Positions 42,582 to 51,611 of a DNA stretch of 64,000 nucleotides are shown piece by piece. Below the pieces are notes generated by a model. That model was not told the DNA's origin, did no database searches, and was given only the letters and a program-made list of their open reading frames with translations. Made by a program: the position numbers and the translations under genes. Each line of letters opens with the position of its first letter. The stretch's first letter is position 1. Source of the DNA: Betaproteobacteria bacterium Ga0077526 (GTDB lineage: Bacteria; Pseudomonadota; Gammaproteobacteria; Burkholderiales; Ga0077523); NCBI GenBank assembly GCA_001464765.1, contig LNDV01000034.1, forward strand, positions 744,001-808,000. Direction: 5' to 3'.

Positions 42582-43271
42582 TCAGTCCCCGCCGCCCCCA
42601 CATCCGCCTCCACCACAGCCGTCGCTTCCGCCGTCTGCGCCACCGCCATCGGCGAACCCGTCGGTTCCGCCGTCGAAGGCGTCACTGCTGAAGTCGCCTC
42701 CGCAGTAAGGACTGGTTCCGCCGACGGCGTCCCCTTCTCGGCGCACACCCCGGCAATCCGGCACGTAGTGAAACCCGCCCGGAATGCTCAGCTTGGTATC
42801 GAGCGCGAACAGCAGTGGCAGACGGGTGGGCGCACGCGGATTGATGTGCTCATCCTTGCACGCGAACCACCAGCAGCGCCTCAGGCCCTGGTTCCGCTGG
42901 CGGTCGCCAGCCAGGACGACGGCAGGCGAGTGGTGCAGGAACCGCCCGAAGGCCTGTCGGCAGTAGACGTCGTAGTGTCGCGTGTACAGGATGAACTCAT
43001 GCCACAGGTCGTCCGCCACCTGGCTGGGCATGGAGACGAACTGCCGCCCGCTCGTGAGATGCGCCAGGAAGAACTGCCGGAGCCCTCGCGCCACCAGCTG
43101 GCAGTCCTTGAGGGTGAGATGCGGATGCCGTTGGCGCAGCTTGTCGAACAGGCCGGCGGGGAGGTCGGCGGTTCGGATGAACGCTTCGCGACGCAGCGCG
43201 GCGTGCCGCTGCCACACGGCGAGCAGACCGAAAATGCTGACGACAGCAACGAAGACCGGAAGCCATTGCAT
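42582..43271 (-). CDS. membrane-anchored protein with Gly-Asp-rich tail
   Basis: A 229-residue protein with one N-terminal membrane helix (LPVFVAVVSIFGLLAVW) and a conserved soluble part: QVADDLWHEFILYTRHYDVYC and FGRFLHHSP, similar to glycine-rich-domain-containing proteins. It ends in a low-complexity Gly/Asp/Cys tail (SDGCGGGGCGGGGD). It may bind metal or interact in the cytoplasm. Function unknown. Confidence 0.7.
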   Translation of the reverse strand: MQWLPVFVAVVSIFGLLAVWQRHAALRREAFIRTADLPAGLFDKLRQRHPHLTLKDCQLVARGLRQFFLAHLTSGRQFVSMPSQVADDLWHEFILYTRHYDVYCRQAFGRFLHHSPAVVLAGDRQRNQGLRRCWWFACKDEHINPRAPTRLPLLFALDTKLSIPGGFHYVPDCRGVRREGDAVGGTSPYCGGDFSSDAFDGGTDGFADGGGADGGSDGCGGGGCGGGGD

Positions 43272-43509
43272 GAGCGGGACCTCGGATACGGTACGGCGTG
43301 GTGTCTTGGTAAGGGCGGGTAGGGAACGGTTTTCCTGGACTGCGCCTTGCCTTGGCGACGGTGAAGACTACTGCTTTCTGCCAGGCACGGTGGCGCGTCG
43401 TGCCGTCTTGCGCGGGGTCACTGACGTGGCCGCGATGCCGCCTCGTCGGCCTCCTGCAACCTCTCCCAGTCAGAGCGGGAGGGCAGTCTTCATCGGAACG
43501 CTTAGCGGC

Positions 43510-43854
43510 CTACCCGAGCAAGAACGCCAGTGCCAGGCAAACGACGCAGCCGATGAGGGCGATTAGACAGCGCAGAGTGTCCCACTCCCAGCCGAGACTC
43601 CAGGCTTCGCGCCTGCTGTCCCAGAGGGCGAAGCCGGAGAGCACAGCGAACACGCCGAGCGACAGCGCAGCCAGACCGAGCGTGACTGCCGTCGCGCTGA
43701 AGCGGACGATGCCGAGCCACTCTCTGGCACTGTCGGCGTGTCTCATGAGGATGGACGGCGCCATCAAGAGCGCGAGCAGCAATAGAGCAACGAATACCAG
43801 CAGAGCCGTTGCCAAGACGTTCTCCAGATTCGCAACCCAGTTCTTCCCTCTCAT
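43510..43854 (-). CDS. hypothetical membrane protein, 114 aa
   Basis: Not recognised. Three hydrophobic segments are separated by short charged loops (ATALLVFVALLLLALLMAP, TAVTLGLAALSLGVFAVLSG, LRCLIALIGCVVCLALAFLL). The ATG at 43854 has no clear ribosome site. Confidence 0.5.
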   Translation of the reverse strand: MRGKNWVANLENVLATALLVFVALLLLALLMAPSILMRHADSAREWLGIVRFSATAVTLGLAALSLGVFAVLSGFALWDSRREAWSLGWEWDTLRCLIALIGCVVCLALAFLLG

Positions 43855-43881
43855 TCGCGCTTCCGCGGAAAGGAGTGCGAT

Positions 43882-43894
43882 GGGGTCGCGTCTT
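43882..43894. repeat. solo 3'-type end of the Y1 transposase element
   Basis: GGGGTCGCGTCTT followed by GC matches the left ends of both 929-bp elements (45983 and 48617). No transposase gene is attached here. Confidence 0.65.
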
Positions 43895-44035
43895 GCGCGA
43901 ACGCATTAACGCCGATCACTGTCCGTGCTCCCACCTCTCTACCACTTGGTTACACCTCGTCGAACCACATTGCACCATAAGCAGCATCCGGACTCGCTCC
44001 GGGTATGCCGGTAGTTCGGCAAGACACCGCTACAG

Positions 44036-44332
44036 CTATTGCTGGGTGTCGCCCGTTTCGCGCTGATGCCGGATCGCGAGTACGAGGACGACGTTTTCTT
44101 CCTCTTCATAACTGTACATCGCAAGGCAGCCGGACTTCCCACGTGAAATGACGAGTTCTCTGAGGTTGTGCTCGGCAAGGCACCCGATCAGTGGGTGGTT
44201 CTTCAGAACCCGGACTGCCTCTGGGATGAGTTCGACGGTTCCCGCAGCGCTCGCAGGATCGGTCACGACAAGAAAGTCCATGAGCCGCTCGAGGTCGGCA
44301 AGGCCTTGTGCAGCGTAGATCAACCGCGCCAA
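44036..44332 (-). CDS. RelE/ParE-family toxin
   Basis: A 98-residue toxin of the RelE/ParE superfamily: LADLERLMDFLVVTDPASAA, VRVLKNHPLIGC, LRELVISRGKSGCLAMYSY and VLVLAIRHQRETGD, the classic C-terminal IRHQRE motif. It starts at a TTG at 44332, 13 bp inside the antitoxin gene. ParE-like toxins usually target gyrase, RelE-like ones mRNA; the target here is not determined. Confidence 0.9.
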   Translation of the reverse strand: MARLIYAAQGLADLERLMDFLVVTDPASAAGTVELIPEAVRVLKNHPLIGCLAEHNLRELVISRGKSGCLAMYSYEEEENVVLVLAIRHQRETGDTQQ

Positions 44333-44604
44333 GATTTCGCCTTGGGCTTTGTGGCGGACTGTCCTTTAGCACGGGCGCGGGCGTACGCGTGCACTTCCTC
44401 TGCGGCATAACCGTTGCCGGACACGACCGTGGCTTCTCTCGCGGCCACTGCACTCGCGACGAACTGCGCCCGCTTCTCGGCGTTGGCTACGGCGATTCGG
44501 ATGGCCTCGACCATGAATGCGTGCGGCGTGATGCCCAATCGCTCGGCCGCGGCAACAGCAAGCTCCTTGACGTCCTCGGGGAGCTTCAATGAAGTCGTAG
44601 ACAT
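44320..44604 (-). CDS. ribbon-helix-helix antitoxin
   Basis: A 94-residue antitoxin: STTSLKLPEDVKELAVAAAERL is a ribbon-helix-helix start that should bind the operon's promoter, followed by a helical region (HAFMVEAIRIAVANAEKRAQF) and a basic tail that would cover the toxin. It precedes and overlaps the toxin gene, the usual ParD-ParE order. Confidence 0.88.
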   Translation of the reverse strand: MSTTSLKLPEDVKELAVAAAERLGITPHAFMVEAIRIAVANAEKRAQFVASAVAAREATVVSGNGYAAEEVHAYARARAKGQSATKPKAKSWRG

Positions 44605-44747
44605 AGCGTGTCGCCTTCCAAATAGTGTCACCATGGCAACACCCGACGAAAAACCACAGCCAACGTATGTGTGCTTCGATACACCTGACCCTGGAAGGCC
44701 GTACTCGCGCGCGTCGAAGTCCGACGCCCGTGGCGTGCGCGGCCCCC

Positions 44748-45134
44748 TCACTGCATGGAGTGCAGTCCGATCAGATTGCCCTCGGGGTCGTTCACCAGTG
44801 CGATGAAGCCGTGCGTCCCGATGGCCGCCTTGTGCTTGAAGATGCTGCCGCCGTGAGCCGCGGCGCGAGCGGCCTCGGCGCCGCAGTCGTCGCAACTGAA
44901 GTACACGAGGGTGCCGCCACCGGAAGGGTAACCGGCCATCTTCACGAGGGCGCCCGACGCGCCGTACCCTCCCATGTCGAATGGGAAGGCCCACATCTCC
45001 ATGCCGGCGAAGCCTTCGGGATCGGGGTTGTCCATGTTTGTGAGCTCGCATTGGAAGACTGCCTGATAGAACGCGCGGGCGCGCGCCATGTCCTGCACGT
45101 AGATCTCGAACCAGCTGACCGGATTACCTTTCAT
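44748..45134 (-). CDS. VOC family protein
   Basis: A 128-residue glyoxalase-fold protein: MKGNPVSWFEIYVQDMARAR, the DNPDPEGFAGMEMWAFP middle, and DPEGNLIGLHSMQ at the end. AGGAGG lies 4 bp before the ATG. A truncated second copy of its first 12 codons plus 110 bp of its upstream region is at 46919-47065. Confidence 0.88.
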   Translation of the reverse strand: MKGNPVSWFEIYVQDMARARAFYQAVFQCELTNMDNPDPEGFAGMEMWAFPFDMGGYGASGALVKMAGYPSGGGTLVYFSCDDCGAEAARAAAHGGSIFKHKAAIGTHGFIALVNDPEGNLIGLHSMQ

Positions 45135-45267
45135 GATGCCTCCTTTGCGTTGACTCGCCGCGGATGCTGGCGCATCTGTGTTGCGGGGTTCCGCAATGCT
45201 ACGCCGGCTCGCCGGATCCGGCTGAGCCGTACCAGACGGGAAGGCGGCCACTCCTGGCGACTCCAGA

Positions 45268-45897
45268 TCAGTCGGACTTGCGAAGGCGCAACGCGATGAT
45301 CAGTGCGCCGATCGTCATCAGCGCAATGCCGCCGACCAGCATGACCAAGCTGGCGACCTGGTTCAGGCCGTCGTTACCGCCGGAGAACGACATCACCCGG
45401 TAAAGCATGCCGCTGCCGATGAGAAACAGCACACCGCCGAAAGCATATTGGGCCGCTACGAAAGCGCGGGCCGCGGGTGAGGCGTCTTCGATGGGCGGTT
45501 CCTCGTCCGAGTACTTCTTGCGAAGCGCGATGTACCCGCTTGTCCCCAGGATGAAGACGCAAAGCCACATGCCGCGGCGGAAGTTCCCCGTGGACGTGGG
45601 GGTGAACGCCGTCGTGAGATGAATGAACATGCCTGCGGCAGCGGGGATGATCAGCAGCCCCAGACCCTCGACACGACTGCGAGCAGGCGGCCGGCGTCCA
45701 GGACGCAGGTTCCGGCGTGCTTCGCGGTCGTTCCGGAACGATCGGCCGATGTATATCGCAGCCGTCACGGCGGCAAGGGCGAGCCAGCCGAAGTACACGG
45801 CCATCGACCGGGACGACGCCGCCGTCCCGCCGAGCAGCCCGACGTGAAGCACCGCGCCGACGGCGAGGACGATGGCGAAGGCGACGCGCGGCCTCAT
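45268..45897 (-). CDS. membrane protein, copy 1 of a duplicated pair
   Basis: A 209-residue protein of unknown family with about six transmembrane segments, including AFAIVLAVGAVLHVGLLGG, FGWLALAAVTAAIYIGRSF and YAFGGVLFLIGSGMLYRVM, and a conserved KKYSDEEPPIEDASPAARAF loop. It is close to 90% identical by eye to the protein at 47957-48586. GGGAG precedes the ATG at 45897. Function unknown. Confidence 0.75.
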   Translation of the reverse strand: MRPRVAFAIVLAVGAVLHVGLLGGTAASSRSMAVYFGWLALAAVTAAIYIGRSFRNDREARRNLRPGRRPPARSRVEGLGLLIIPAAAGMFIHLTTAFTPTSTGNFRRGMWLCVFILGTSGYIALRKKYSDEEPPIEDASPAARAFVAAQYAFGGVLFLIGSGMLYRVMSFSGGNDGLNQVASLVMLVGGIALMTIGALIIALRLRKSD

Positions 45898-45982
45898 GTC
45901 AGACTCCCGGTGCGTGGCGTGCGACGCTCACGGCGCCTGGCGCGCGTGCCTGGCCGAGCCATGTCACAGATCGGGTCGCGCA

Positions 45983-46911
45983 GGGGTCGCGTCTTGCACG
46001 CACACATTTGCGCCGCCTACTCCCCTTCTTCCCCCTTCTTCACCGCCCGACTCACCGTCGAGTAGTGCACCCCGACGTGCTCCGCCAGCTGCTTCATCGT
46101 GTAGTCGCCTGATCGGAACGCCGCAGCAATCGCTCCATCCCGATCGCCCTTCGCCGCGGCCTCGTACACCGCTAGAGGTTTGGGTACCGGCCGCCTCTGA
46201 ATGCGCGGAATCTCGCCCAGGTCCACATTCTTCGGCGCCCGCTTGTGCAGCCGCTCGATGAAGGCGTCCCCGCCCAGGAAGATCTGGTTGCGGAGGTTGT
46301 GCCAGATGCTCGGCAGTCCCACCCCTGCACGAACGAAGTCGACGTACTTCTCTACCGCGCGGCTCCGGCGGGATCCGAACTGCCCGAGGATCCAGTCCGT
46401 ATGCAGCCAGGGCTGCCGATCCGCCTTGCCGATCATCGCCCGGTACGAACTCCATGCCCACTGCTCCGGCCGCTTCACCGTCTGCGCCCGCACCGGGTTC
46501 AGGACCACGTAACGGGCGAGCTCCAGCAGATAGGCGTCCCGCTCGACCAGGACTGCCTTGAACCGCCCCTGAAAGACGTGCCCCACCCGGTCATAGGTGC
46601 GGTTCACGTACTGGGTGTAGACCCCGTTGAGCTGCCGCATGCCTTGCGACAGGTTGCCTTCCGGCGTCTCGATGATCGCGTGGTAGTGGTTGTCCATCTG
46701 GCACCACGCGTGACACGCCCAGTTGAACCGCTTGCACACCCCACCCAGGACATCCAGCCACGCGAGACGGTCGTCGTCGTTGAAGAAGATGTCCTCCCGG
46801 CGGTCACCGCGGGACGTGACATGGTAGAGACCACCGGCGAGTTCGATTCGGAGGGGACGGGCCATGGGGGGATGCTACGCCAGAGTGTGATGGATGGAAA
46901 GACCTGACCCC
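45983..46911 (-). mobile_element. Y1/REP-associated transposase element, copy 1 (929 bp)
   Basis: The element is bounded on the + strand by GGGGTCGCGTCTT at the left and AAGACCTGACCCC at the right, which are imperfect inverted repeats (11 of 13). It contains one transposase gene. No target duplication is visible, as expected for Y1 transposition. It is inserted against a truncated VOC gene. Confidence 0.85.
46017..46865 (-). CDS. Y1 (REP-associated tyrosine) transposase, copy 1
   Basis: A 282-residue HUH transposase of the IS200-like RAYT group. MARPLRIELAGGLYHVTSRG is the standard start; the HUH motif is His60-Tyr-His62 in DNHYHAII; the likely nucleophile is Tyr119 in ARYVVLNPVRA. The C-terminus carries a helix-turn-helix (LAEHVGVHYSTVSRAVK). 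It is nearly identical to copy 2. These enzymes cut single-stranded hairpins such as REP sequences, which also occur in this window. Confidence 0.93.
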   Translation of the reverse strand: MARPLRIELAGGLYHVTSRGDRREDIFFNDDDRLAWLDVLGGVCKRFNWACHAWCQMDNHYHAIIETPEGNLSQGMRQLNGVYTQYVNRTYDRVGHVFQGRFKAVLVERDAYLLELARYVVLNPVRAQTVKRPEQWAWSSYRAMIGKADRQPWLHTDWILGQFGSRRSRAVEKYVDFVRAGVGLPSIWHNLRNQIFLGGDAFIERLHKRAPKNVDLGEIPRIQRRPVPKPLAVYEAAAKGDRDGAIAAAFRSGDYTMKQLAEHVGVHYSTVSRAVKKGEEGE

Positions 46912-46918
46912 ACAGGAC

Positions 46919-46956
46919 ACGTAGATCTCGAACCAGCTGACCGGATTGCCTTTCAT
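46919..46956 (-). pseudogene. VOC gene remnant (first 12 codons)
   Basis: On the - strand the AGGAGG site, ATG and codons for MKGNPVSWFEIYV match the VOC gene at 44748-45134, then break off 8 bp before the end of transposase element 1. Homology to the upstream region continues to about 47065. The rest of this copy is missing. Confidence 0.85.
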
Positions 46957-47216
46957 GATGCCTCCTTTGCGTAGACTCGCCGCGGATGCCGGCGCGTGTG
47001 CACTGCCGGGGCCCGAAATGCTACCCCGGCTCGCTAGACCCGGCTGGACCGTACCACGCGTCCTCGAGAGGGCCCACTGAGCTGCACGATGAACTCCGCG
47101 TCTACAGTTCATCGGCGGCGATCACGAGCAGCGCACGCGAACGCCGCGCGCCCGTCACGAAGCCGAGTTCGCGAAACCCTCCGGTGCGCAGCTTCTTGCG
47201 CACGCGGGGGGGCGTG

Positions 47217-47750
47217 TCATTCACGCCAGTAGTGCTCGGCCGCCAGCGCCCGTGGCGACTCCACGGTGCCGCGGAGGATGCCGAAGCGCTCTGCGGAAGG
47301 TGCTCGCACCCGCCAGGCCTCCTCGGGCTCGATGGCATAGGGCGCCTGCAGGCCCAACGGGATCGCCGGTACGAACCCGCAGCGACCGTAGTAGGCAGGG
47401 TCACCGAGCACGAAGACCAGCTCGGTGCCGTGATCGAATAGCAAACGGCAGCCGTGCTCGATGAGACCGCGCCCCACGCCTGCACGCTGATGCGAGGGCT
47501 GGACCGCGAGCGGTGCCATGAGGGCGCACGCAGCGGATGGGGAGTCCCCCTGAAGCCGCACCGTGGAGAACAGAACATGGCCGACCACTCGATCGGCGTC
47601 CACTGCACAGAGGGAGAGCATCGGCTGCGCCGACGGATCCTGCAGGAGTTCCGCTACCAGCTCCGCTTCTTCGGCTCGCTGAAACGCCGCGCGATGGACT
47701 CGCAGGATATCCTGTAGATCGGTGGGGAGCGCCTCGCGGAATGTCGTCAT
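47217..47750 (-). CDS. GNAT family N-acetyltransferase
   Basis: A 177-residue acetyltransferase of the YhbS-like group: LPTDLQDILRVHRAAFQR, MAPLAVQPSHQRAGVGRGLI (acetyl-CoA loop) and VFVLGDPAYYGRCGFVPA. The only suitable ATG is at 47750. It lies inside the second copy of the duplicated segment, with no counterpart in the first copy. Substrate unknown. Confidence 0.88.
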   Translation of the reverse strand: MTTFREALPTDLQDILRVHRAAFQRAEEAELVAELLQDPSAQPMLSLCAVDADRVVGHVLFSTVRLQGDSPSAACALMAPLAVQPSHQRAGVGRGLIEHGCRLLFDHGTELVFVLGDPAYYGRCGFVPAIPLGLQAPYAIEPEEAWRVRAPSAERFGILRGTVESPRALAAEHYWRE

Positions 47751-47956
47751 GGGTATCTCATGGACATCAGAAGCGATCTCCTGCACCAGCGTCGTGATGT
47801 TCTTCACCACGAAGTTCGCACAACGCCTCGAGACTCGCCCGAGTGACGTCCGCCTCGATGCACGTAACCCGGCGCAGTGAGCGCGCGGAGGCGTACGTTT
47901 GCGTCCTGACGCGGATCGGCCGGAGAACGCGGGCGGGCACTCCCGGCGGCTCCATA

Positions 47957-48586
47957 TCACCCAGACTTGCGAAGGCGCAACGCGATGACCAGTGCGCCGA
48001 TCGTGATCAGCGCAATTGCGCCGGCTAGCATGAACAAGCTGGCAGCGTGGTTCAGGCTGTCGTTGCCGCCGGAGAACGACATCACACGGTAAAGCATGCC
48101 GCTTCCGATAAGAAGAAGCACACCGCCGAAAGCGTATTGAACCGCTACGAAGGCGCGGGCCGCGGGTGAGCCGTCTTGGATGGGCGGTTCTTCGTCCGAG
48201 TACTTCTTGCGTAGTGCGATGTACGCGCAGGCCCCGAGGATGAAGACGCAAAGCCACATTCCGCGGCGGAAGTTCCTCGTGGACGTGTTGGTGAACACCG
48301 TCATGAGATGAATGAACATGCCCGCAGCAGCGGGGATGATCAGCAGGCCCAGACCCTCAACGCGACTGCGGGCGGGCGGCCGGCGTCCGGGCCGAAGGTT
48401 GCGACGTGCTTCGCGGTCGTCCCGGAGCGATCGACCGACGTAGATCGCGGCCGCCACTACGGCAAGGGCGAGCCAGCCGAAGTACACGCCCATCGACCGG
48501 GACGACGCCGTCGTCCCGCCGAGCAGTCCGACGTGAAGCACCGCTCCGACAGCGAGGACGATCGCGAAGGCGACGCGCGGCCTCAT
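47957..48586 (-). CDS. membrane protein, copy 2 of a duplicated pair
   Basis: A 209-residue paralogue of the protein at 45268-45897, aligned end to end without gaps and with the same hydrophobic segments and KKYSDEEPPIQDGSPAARAF loop. The ATG at 48586 corresponds to the copy 1 start; a GTG three codons upstream is also in frame. Function unknown. Confidence 0.75.
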   Translation of the reverse strand: MRPRVAFAIVLAVGAVLHVGLLGGTTASSRSMGVYFGWLALAVVAAAIYVGRSLRDDREARRNLRPGRRPPARSRVEGLGLLIIPAAAGMFIHLMTVFTNTSTRNFRRGMWLCVFILGACAYIALRKKYSDEEPPIQDGSPAARAFVAVQYAFGGVLLLIGSGMLYRVMSFSGGNDSLNHAASLFMLAGAIALITIGALVIALRLRKSG

Positions 48587-48616
48587 GTCAGACACCCGGT
48601 GCGCGGCGCGCAGAAG

Positions 48617-49545
48617 GGGGTCGCGTCTTGCAAGAGCACATCCATGCCGTCTATTCCTCCTCTTCCCCCTTCTTCACCGCCCGACTCACCGTTGAGTAAT
48701 GCACCCCGAAGTGCTCCGCCAGCTGCTTCATCGTGTAGTCGCCTGATCTAAACGCCGCGGCGATCGCGGCATCCCGATCTCCTTTCGCTGCAGCCTCGTA
48801 AACCGACAGCGGCTTGGCCACCGGCCGGCGCTGGATACGCGGGATCTCGCCGAGGTCCACATTCTTCGGCGCCCGCTTGTGCAGCCGCTCGATGAAGGCG
48901 TCACCTCCCAGGAAGATCTGATTGCGAAGGTTGTCCCAGATGCTCGGCAGCCCCACCCCCGCGCGGACGAAGTCGACGTACTTCTCCACCGCTCGGCTCC
49001 GGCGGGAGCCGAACTGCCCCAACACCCAGTCCGTGTGCAGCCAGGGCGGCCTGTCGGCCTCTCCGATCATTGCCCGGTGAGAGCTCCACGCCCATTGCTC
49101 CGGGCGCCTCACCACCTTCGCACGCACTGGGTTCAGCACCACGTAGCGGGCAAGCTCCAGCAGGTAGGCATCCCGCTCCACCAGGATCGCTTTGAATCGG
49201 CCCTGAAACACGTGCCCCACACGGTCGTAGCTGCGGTTCACGTACTGCGTGTAGACCCCGTTCAACTGTCGCATCCCCTGCGACAGGTTTCCCTCGGGTG
49301 TCTCGATGACCGCGTGGTAGTGGTTGTCCATCTGGCACCAAGCATGGACCGCCCAGTTGAATCGCTTGCAGACCCCGCCCAGGACATCCAGCCACGCGAG
49401 CCGGTCGTCGTCGGAGAAGAAGATGTCCTCGCGGCGGTCACCGCGGGAGGTGACGTGGTAAAGACCACCGGCGAGTTCGATGCGAAGGGGACGGGCCATG
49501 GGAGGATGCTACTCCAGAGTGTGATGAGTGGAAAGACCTGACCCC
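48617..49545 (-). mobile_element. Y1/REP-associated transposase element, copy 2 (929 bp)
   Basis: The same termini as copy 1 (GGGGTCGCGTCTT at the left, AAGACCTGACCCC at the right) and exactly the same length. The flanking bases differ from those of copy 1. Confidence 0.85.
48651..49499 (-). CDS. Y1 (REP-associated tyrosine) transposase, copy 2
   Basis: A 282-residue transposase colinear with copy 1, with the same HUH motif (DNHYHAVIET), Tyr119 (ARYVVLNPVRA) and C-terminal helix-turn-helix (LAEHFGVHYSTVSRAVK). The reading frame is intact. The two copies differ at scattered codons, so the duplication is not very recent. Confidence 0.93.
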   Translation of the reverse strand: MARPLRIELAGGLYHVTSRGDRREDIFFSDDDRLAWLDVLGGVCKRFNWAVHAWCQMDNHYHAVIETPEGNLSQGMRQLNGVYTQYVNRSYDRVGHVFQGRFKAILVERDAYLLELARYVVLNPVRAKVVRRPEQWAWSSHRAMIGEADRPPWLHTDWVLGQFGSRRSRAVEKYVDFVRAGVGLPSIWDNLRNQIFLGGDAFIERLHKRAPKNVDLGEIPRIQRRPVAKPLSVYEAAAKGDRDAAIAAAFRSGDYTMKQLAEHFGVHYSTVSRAVKKGEEEE

Positions 49546-49654
49546 GCGTGCGATGTGACCCCGCGTGCCGATGAGTCGAACCGCCTTCCGGGCCAAGCGA
49601 ATTGCCAGTGGAGGATTGCTCGGGCAAAGGGACAGCCCGCAGCGCGCGGCGCCA

Positions 49655-50269
49655 TCACCAGGGGGCGGTCTGGCGCCAAAGGCTATACCAGCCCTTGCCC
49701 ACTCGAAAGACATACACCAGCAGGATAGTCACAGCCACGCCGGCCAGGACGTAGAGAGACCCCAACGCTGCCTCCAGAAATCTGTCTTGTCTGGTCGCCA
49801 CAAACGCCGTGGTCGCGGCGCCTCCGGTGAGCAACGCAACAACTCCAACAAGCGACGGCGCCAACAGGTACCAGAACGTCCTTATCTGCCAGGTGAAGTG
49901 GTTGTTCAGCCAAGAGTCGTCCCCGAGCCGGCGCATCTTGTAGGCGAGCAGCAACCCCCCGAACTGGGTGAACGCGAATGGCAACGCATACAGTAGATAG
50001 ATGGCATGCGCCGCAGCTCGGGCGGGCGCCTCTCGCACCTCGCGTTTGCGCTGATCGGCGTCAAATCGGCTTTCACTCTCCGCGCGGATTGCCGCGTTTG
50101 CAGTCGCCCTGGCTTCGTCTTCTCGAGCCTCCAGGTCTGCAATGCGGGCCGCTTCGAGTTTGGCGTAGACAGCCCCGCACTTCGGGCAAGCGTATTCGGG
50201 TGCCGGGTCCGCGCTCTCGCGGAGATATCCACATCTCAAGCAAGTGATAGCAGCGTATTCGAGTTCCAT
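49655..50269 (-). CDS. zinc-ribbon membrane protein
   Basis: A 204-residue protein. An N-terminal zinc ribbon has two Cys pairs (TCLRCGYL and YACPKCGAVY). A charged helix follows (about residues 38-80), then four hydrophobic segments, the last LGSLYVLAGVAVTILLVYVF, with a conserved NNHFTWQIRTFWY, as in DUF4870-like proteins. Role unknown. Confidence 0.7.
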   Translation of the reverse strand: MELEYAAITCLRCGYLRESADPAPEYACPKCGAVYAKLEAARIADLEAREDEARATANAAIRAESESRFDADQRKREVREAPARAAAHAIYLLYALPFAFTQFGGLLLAYKMRRLGDDSWLNNHFTWQIRTFWYLLAPSLVGVVALLTGGAATTAFVATRQDRFLEAALGSLYVLAGVAVTILLVYVFRVGKGWYSLWRQTAPW

Positions 50270-50444
50270 GAACAGTCGTAGCCTGACAGGCTGTGGAAGA
50301 TTGTGGCTGACGCAGACTCAACCGGGCGACGACAGCGTGGTTCCTGACCCGTTCGGCTCGCGAAAAGCATCGAGCGCCGTTCGGGCCAGGCGCCATGTTG
50401 CTGGCACTCCGCTCAATCGACGGATTCAGCAGTATATGTGACGC

Positions 50445-51521
50445 TTAGCTTGCGGCCGGAGAAGCGCCACCGCGGAACGCCCCACGTTCAGGAATGGATT
50501 CCCAGCGCGTTGGGTCAGGTGACCACGACGAAGTAGCCTCGAGGTCGAACAGCACAGCCACGGTGCTCCCGAGGTCCACGCCGAGAAGAGTTGTAGCGGC
50601 TTCGTGGCCGGCATCAGCGAGTTGCGCCTGCTGCACAAAGGGCTTGAAGCTCTCCCAATCGTGTGAGAACTGTTCCACCAGGATGCGTGCAAGGTCGTAC
50701 GAGAGCAAGTTGCCTTCGTCGGGGCGGAGGAACGACTTCCCGCTCCAGAACTCCTGAATCGTTTCTTCGTTCCAGAACTGCTGGTGCATCCAATGAAGCT
50801 CCTGCGCCGTGTACTGCTGCGATACGGGCGGGCATAGGCGCCGCTCCGTGTTCACGGCGATGCCCTCGTTGAGCCAAGCCGGTATCGTGAGATGCGCCAG
50901 GCAGCCGTGGGTCATCTCGTGCGTAATGACCGGCTCGATTGCTTGCAGCTCCGCTTGGAAGGTGGCGAAGTGACTGCAGCCGAAGTTGATGTGCATACCG
51001 CCGCTGAAAGCGAACTCTCCGTCTTCAGGGTAGTAGCGGGAGGCGTATCGGTAGTAGGTGTCCTCGTTCTCGAACACCAGCAAGATATCCTTTCCCCACT
51101 CCGGCGCTTTGGCCACGCCATCAAGAACCTTGCCGATGCGCGACAACGTCCTGGTCATGAACTGAACCGTTGCCGTCGCGACTCTGGGCTCAAGCGGAGA
51201 CAGGAGGAGCGCGTACTCGTGTTGGGCAAGGTGGTACTGCTCGCCGAGAGCCACTTGCAGGTGGGCCAGCCAAGCGAGCTCAGCCTTCGCCCAGGCCTCT
51301 GCTTGTTCTGCAGGATCAGGGATCGATGCGACCCAAGATCCGATCGTGCTCCACTCCGGTGTCGGCAAGCCGTTCACGACTTTGAGTGATGCGGTGAAGT
51401 CGAGCGCCTCAACTCCCGTTGCTTCAATCTGCGCCGGTGGTACCAGCTGAAAGACGGCGCCGCTGTCCTCCTTCTCGGAGCGTGCCTTGCCGGGTAGCAG
51501 CTTGAAGAGACTTTTGAGCAT
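50445..51521 (-). CDS. HExxH zinc-metalloprotease-like protein
   Basis: A 358-residue protein with a gluzincin motif: His201, Glu202 and His205 in VITHEMTHG, and a third ligand Glu219 in PAWLNEGIAV. FENEDTYYRYASRYYPEDGEF and MHINFGCSHF precede it. It has no clear signal peptide. It resembles DUF1570-type peptidases. An attC-like palindrome lies just upstream. Confidence 0.8.
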   Translation of the reverse strand: MLKSLFKLLPGKARSEKEDSGAVFQLVPPAQIEATGVEALDFTASLKVVNGLPTPEWSTIGSWVASIPDPAEQAEAWAKAELAWLAHLQVALGEQYHLAQHEYALLLSPLEPRVATATVQFMTRTLSRIGKVLDGVAKAPEWGKDILLVFENEDTYYRYASRYYPEDGEFAFSGGMHINFGCSHFATFQAELQAIEPVITHEMTHGCLAHLTIPAWLNEGIAVNTERRLCPPVSQQYTAQELHWMHQQFWNEETIQEFWSGKSFLRPDEGNLLSYDLARILVEQFSHDWESFKPFVQQAQLADAGHEAATTLLGVDLGSTVAVLFDLEATSSWSPDPTRWESIPERGAFRGGASPAAS

Positions 51522-51554
51522 CGCTGACGGCCTTCTTTCTTGACACAGAACCTT

Positions 51555-51611
51555 CAGCGCTGTTCGGCTGAACGCCGCAGGCGGCCGGTTCGAACGAGCG
51601 CTGGCTTGGGG
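51555..51611 (-). other. attC-like palindrome (degenerate)
   Basis: CAGCGCT...AGCGCTG and GTTCG...CGAAC arms form a hairpin that includes the 30-bp motif 51572-51601, also found at 57186 and 60663. The right end CCCCAAG (read on the - strand) is a weak R'' box. It lies 34 bp upstream of the metalloprotease start. Confidence 0.4.

Noticed and set aside
47102..47608. A 168-codon - strand frame overlapping the GNAT gene
   Set aside because: Serine/arginine-rich out-of-frame sequence; the GNAT frame has the acetyl-CoA motif.
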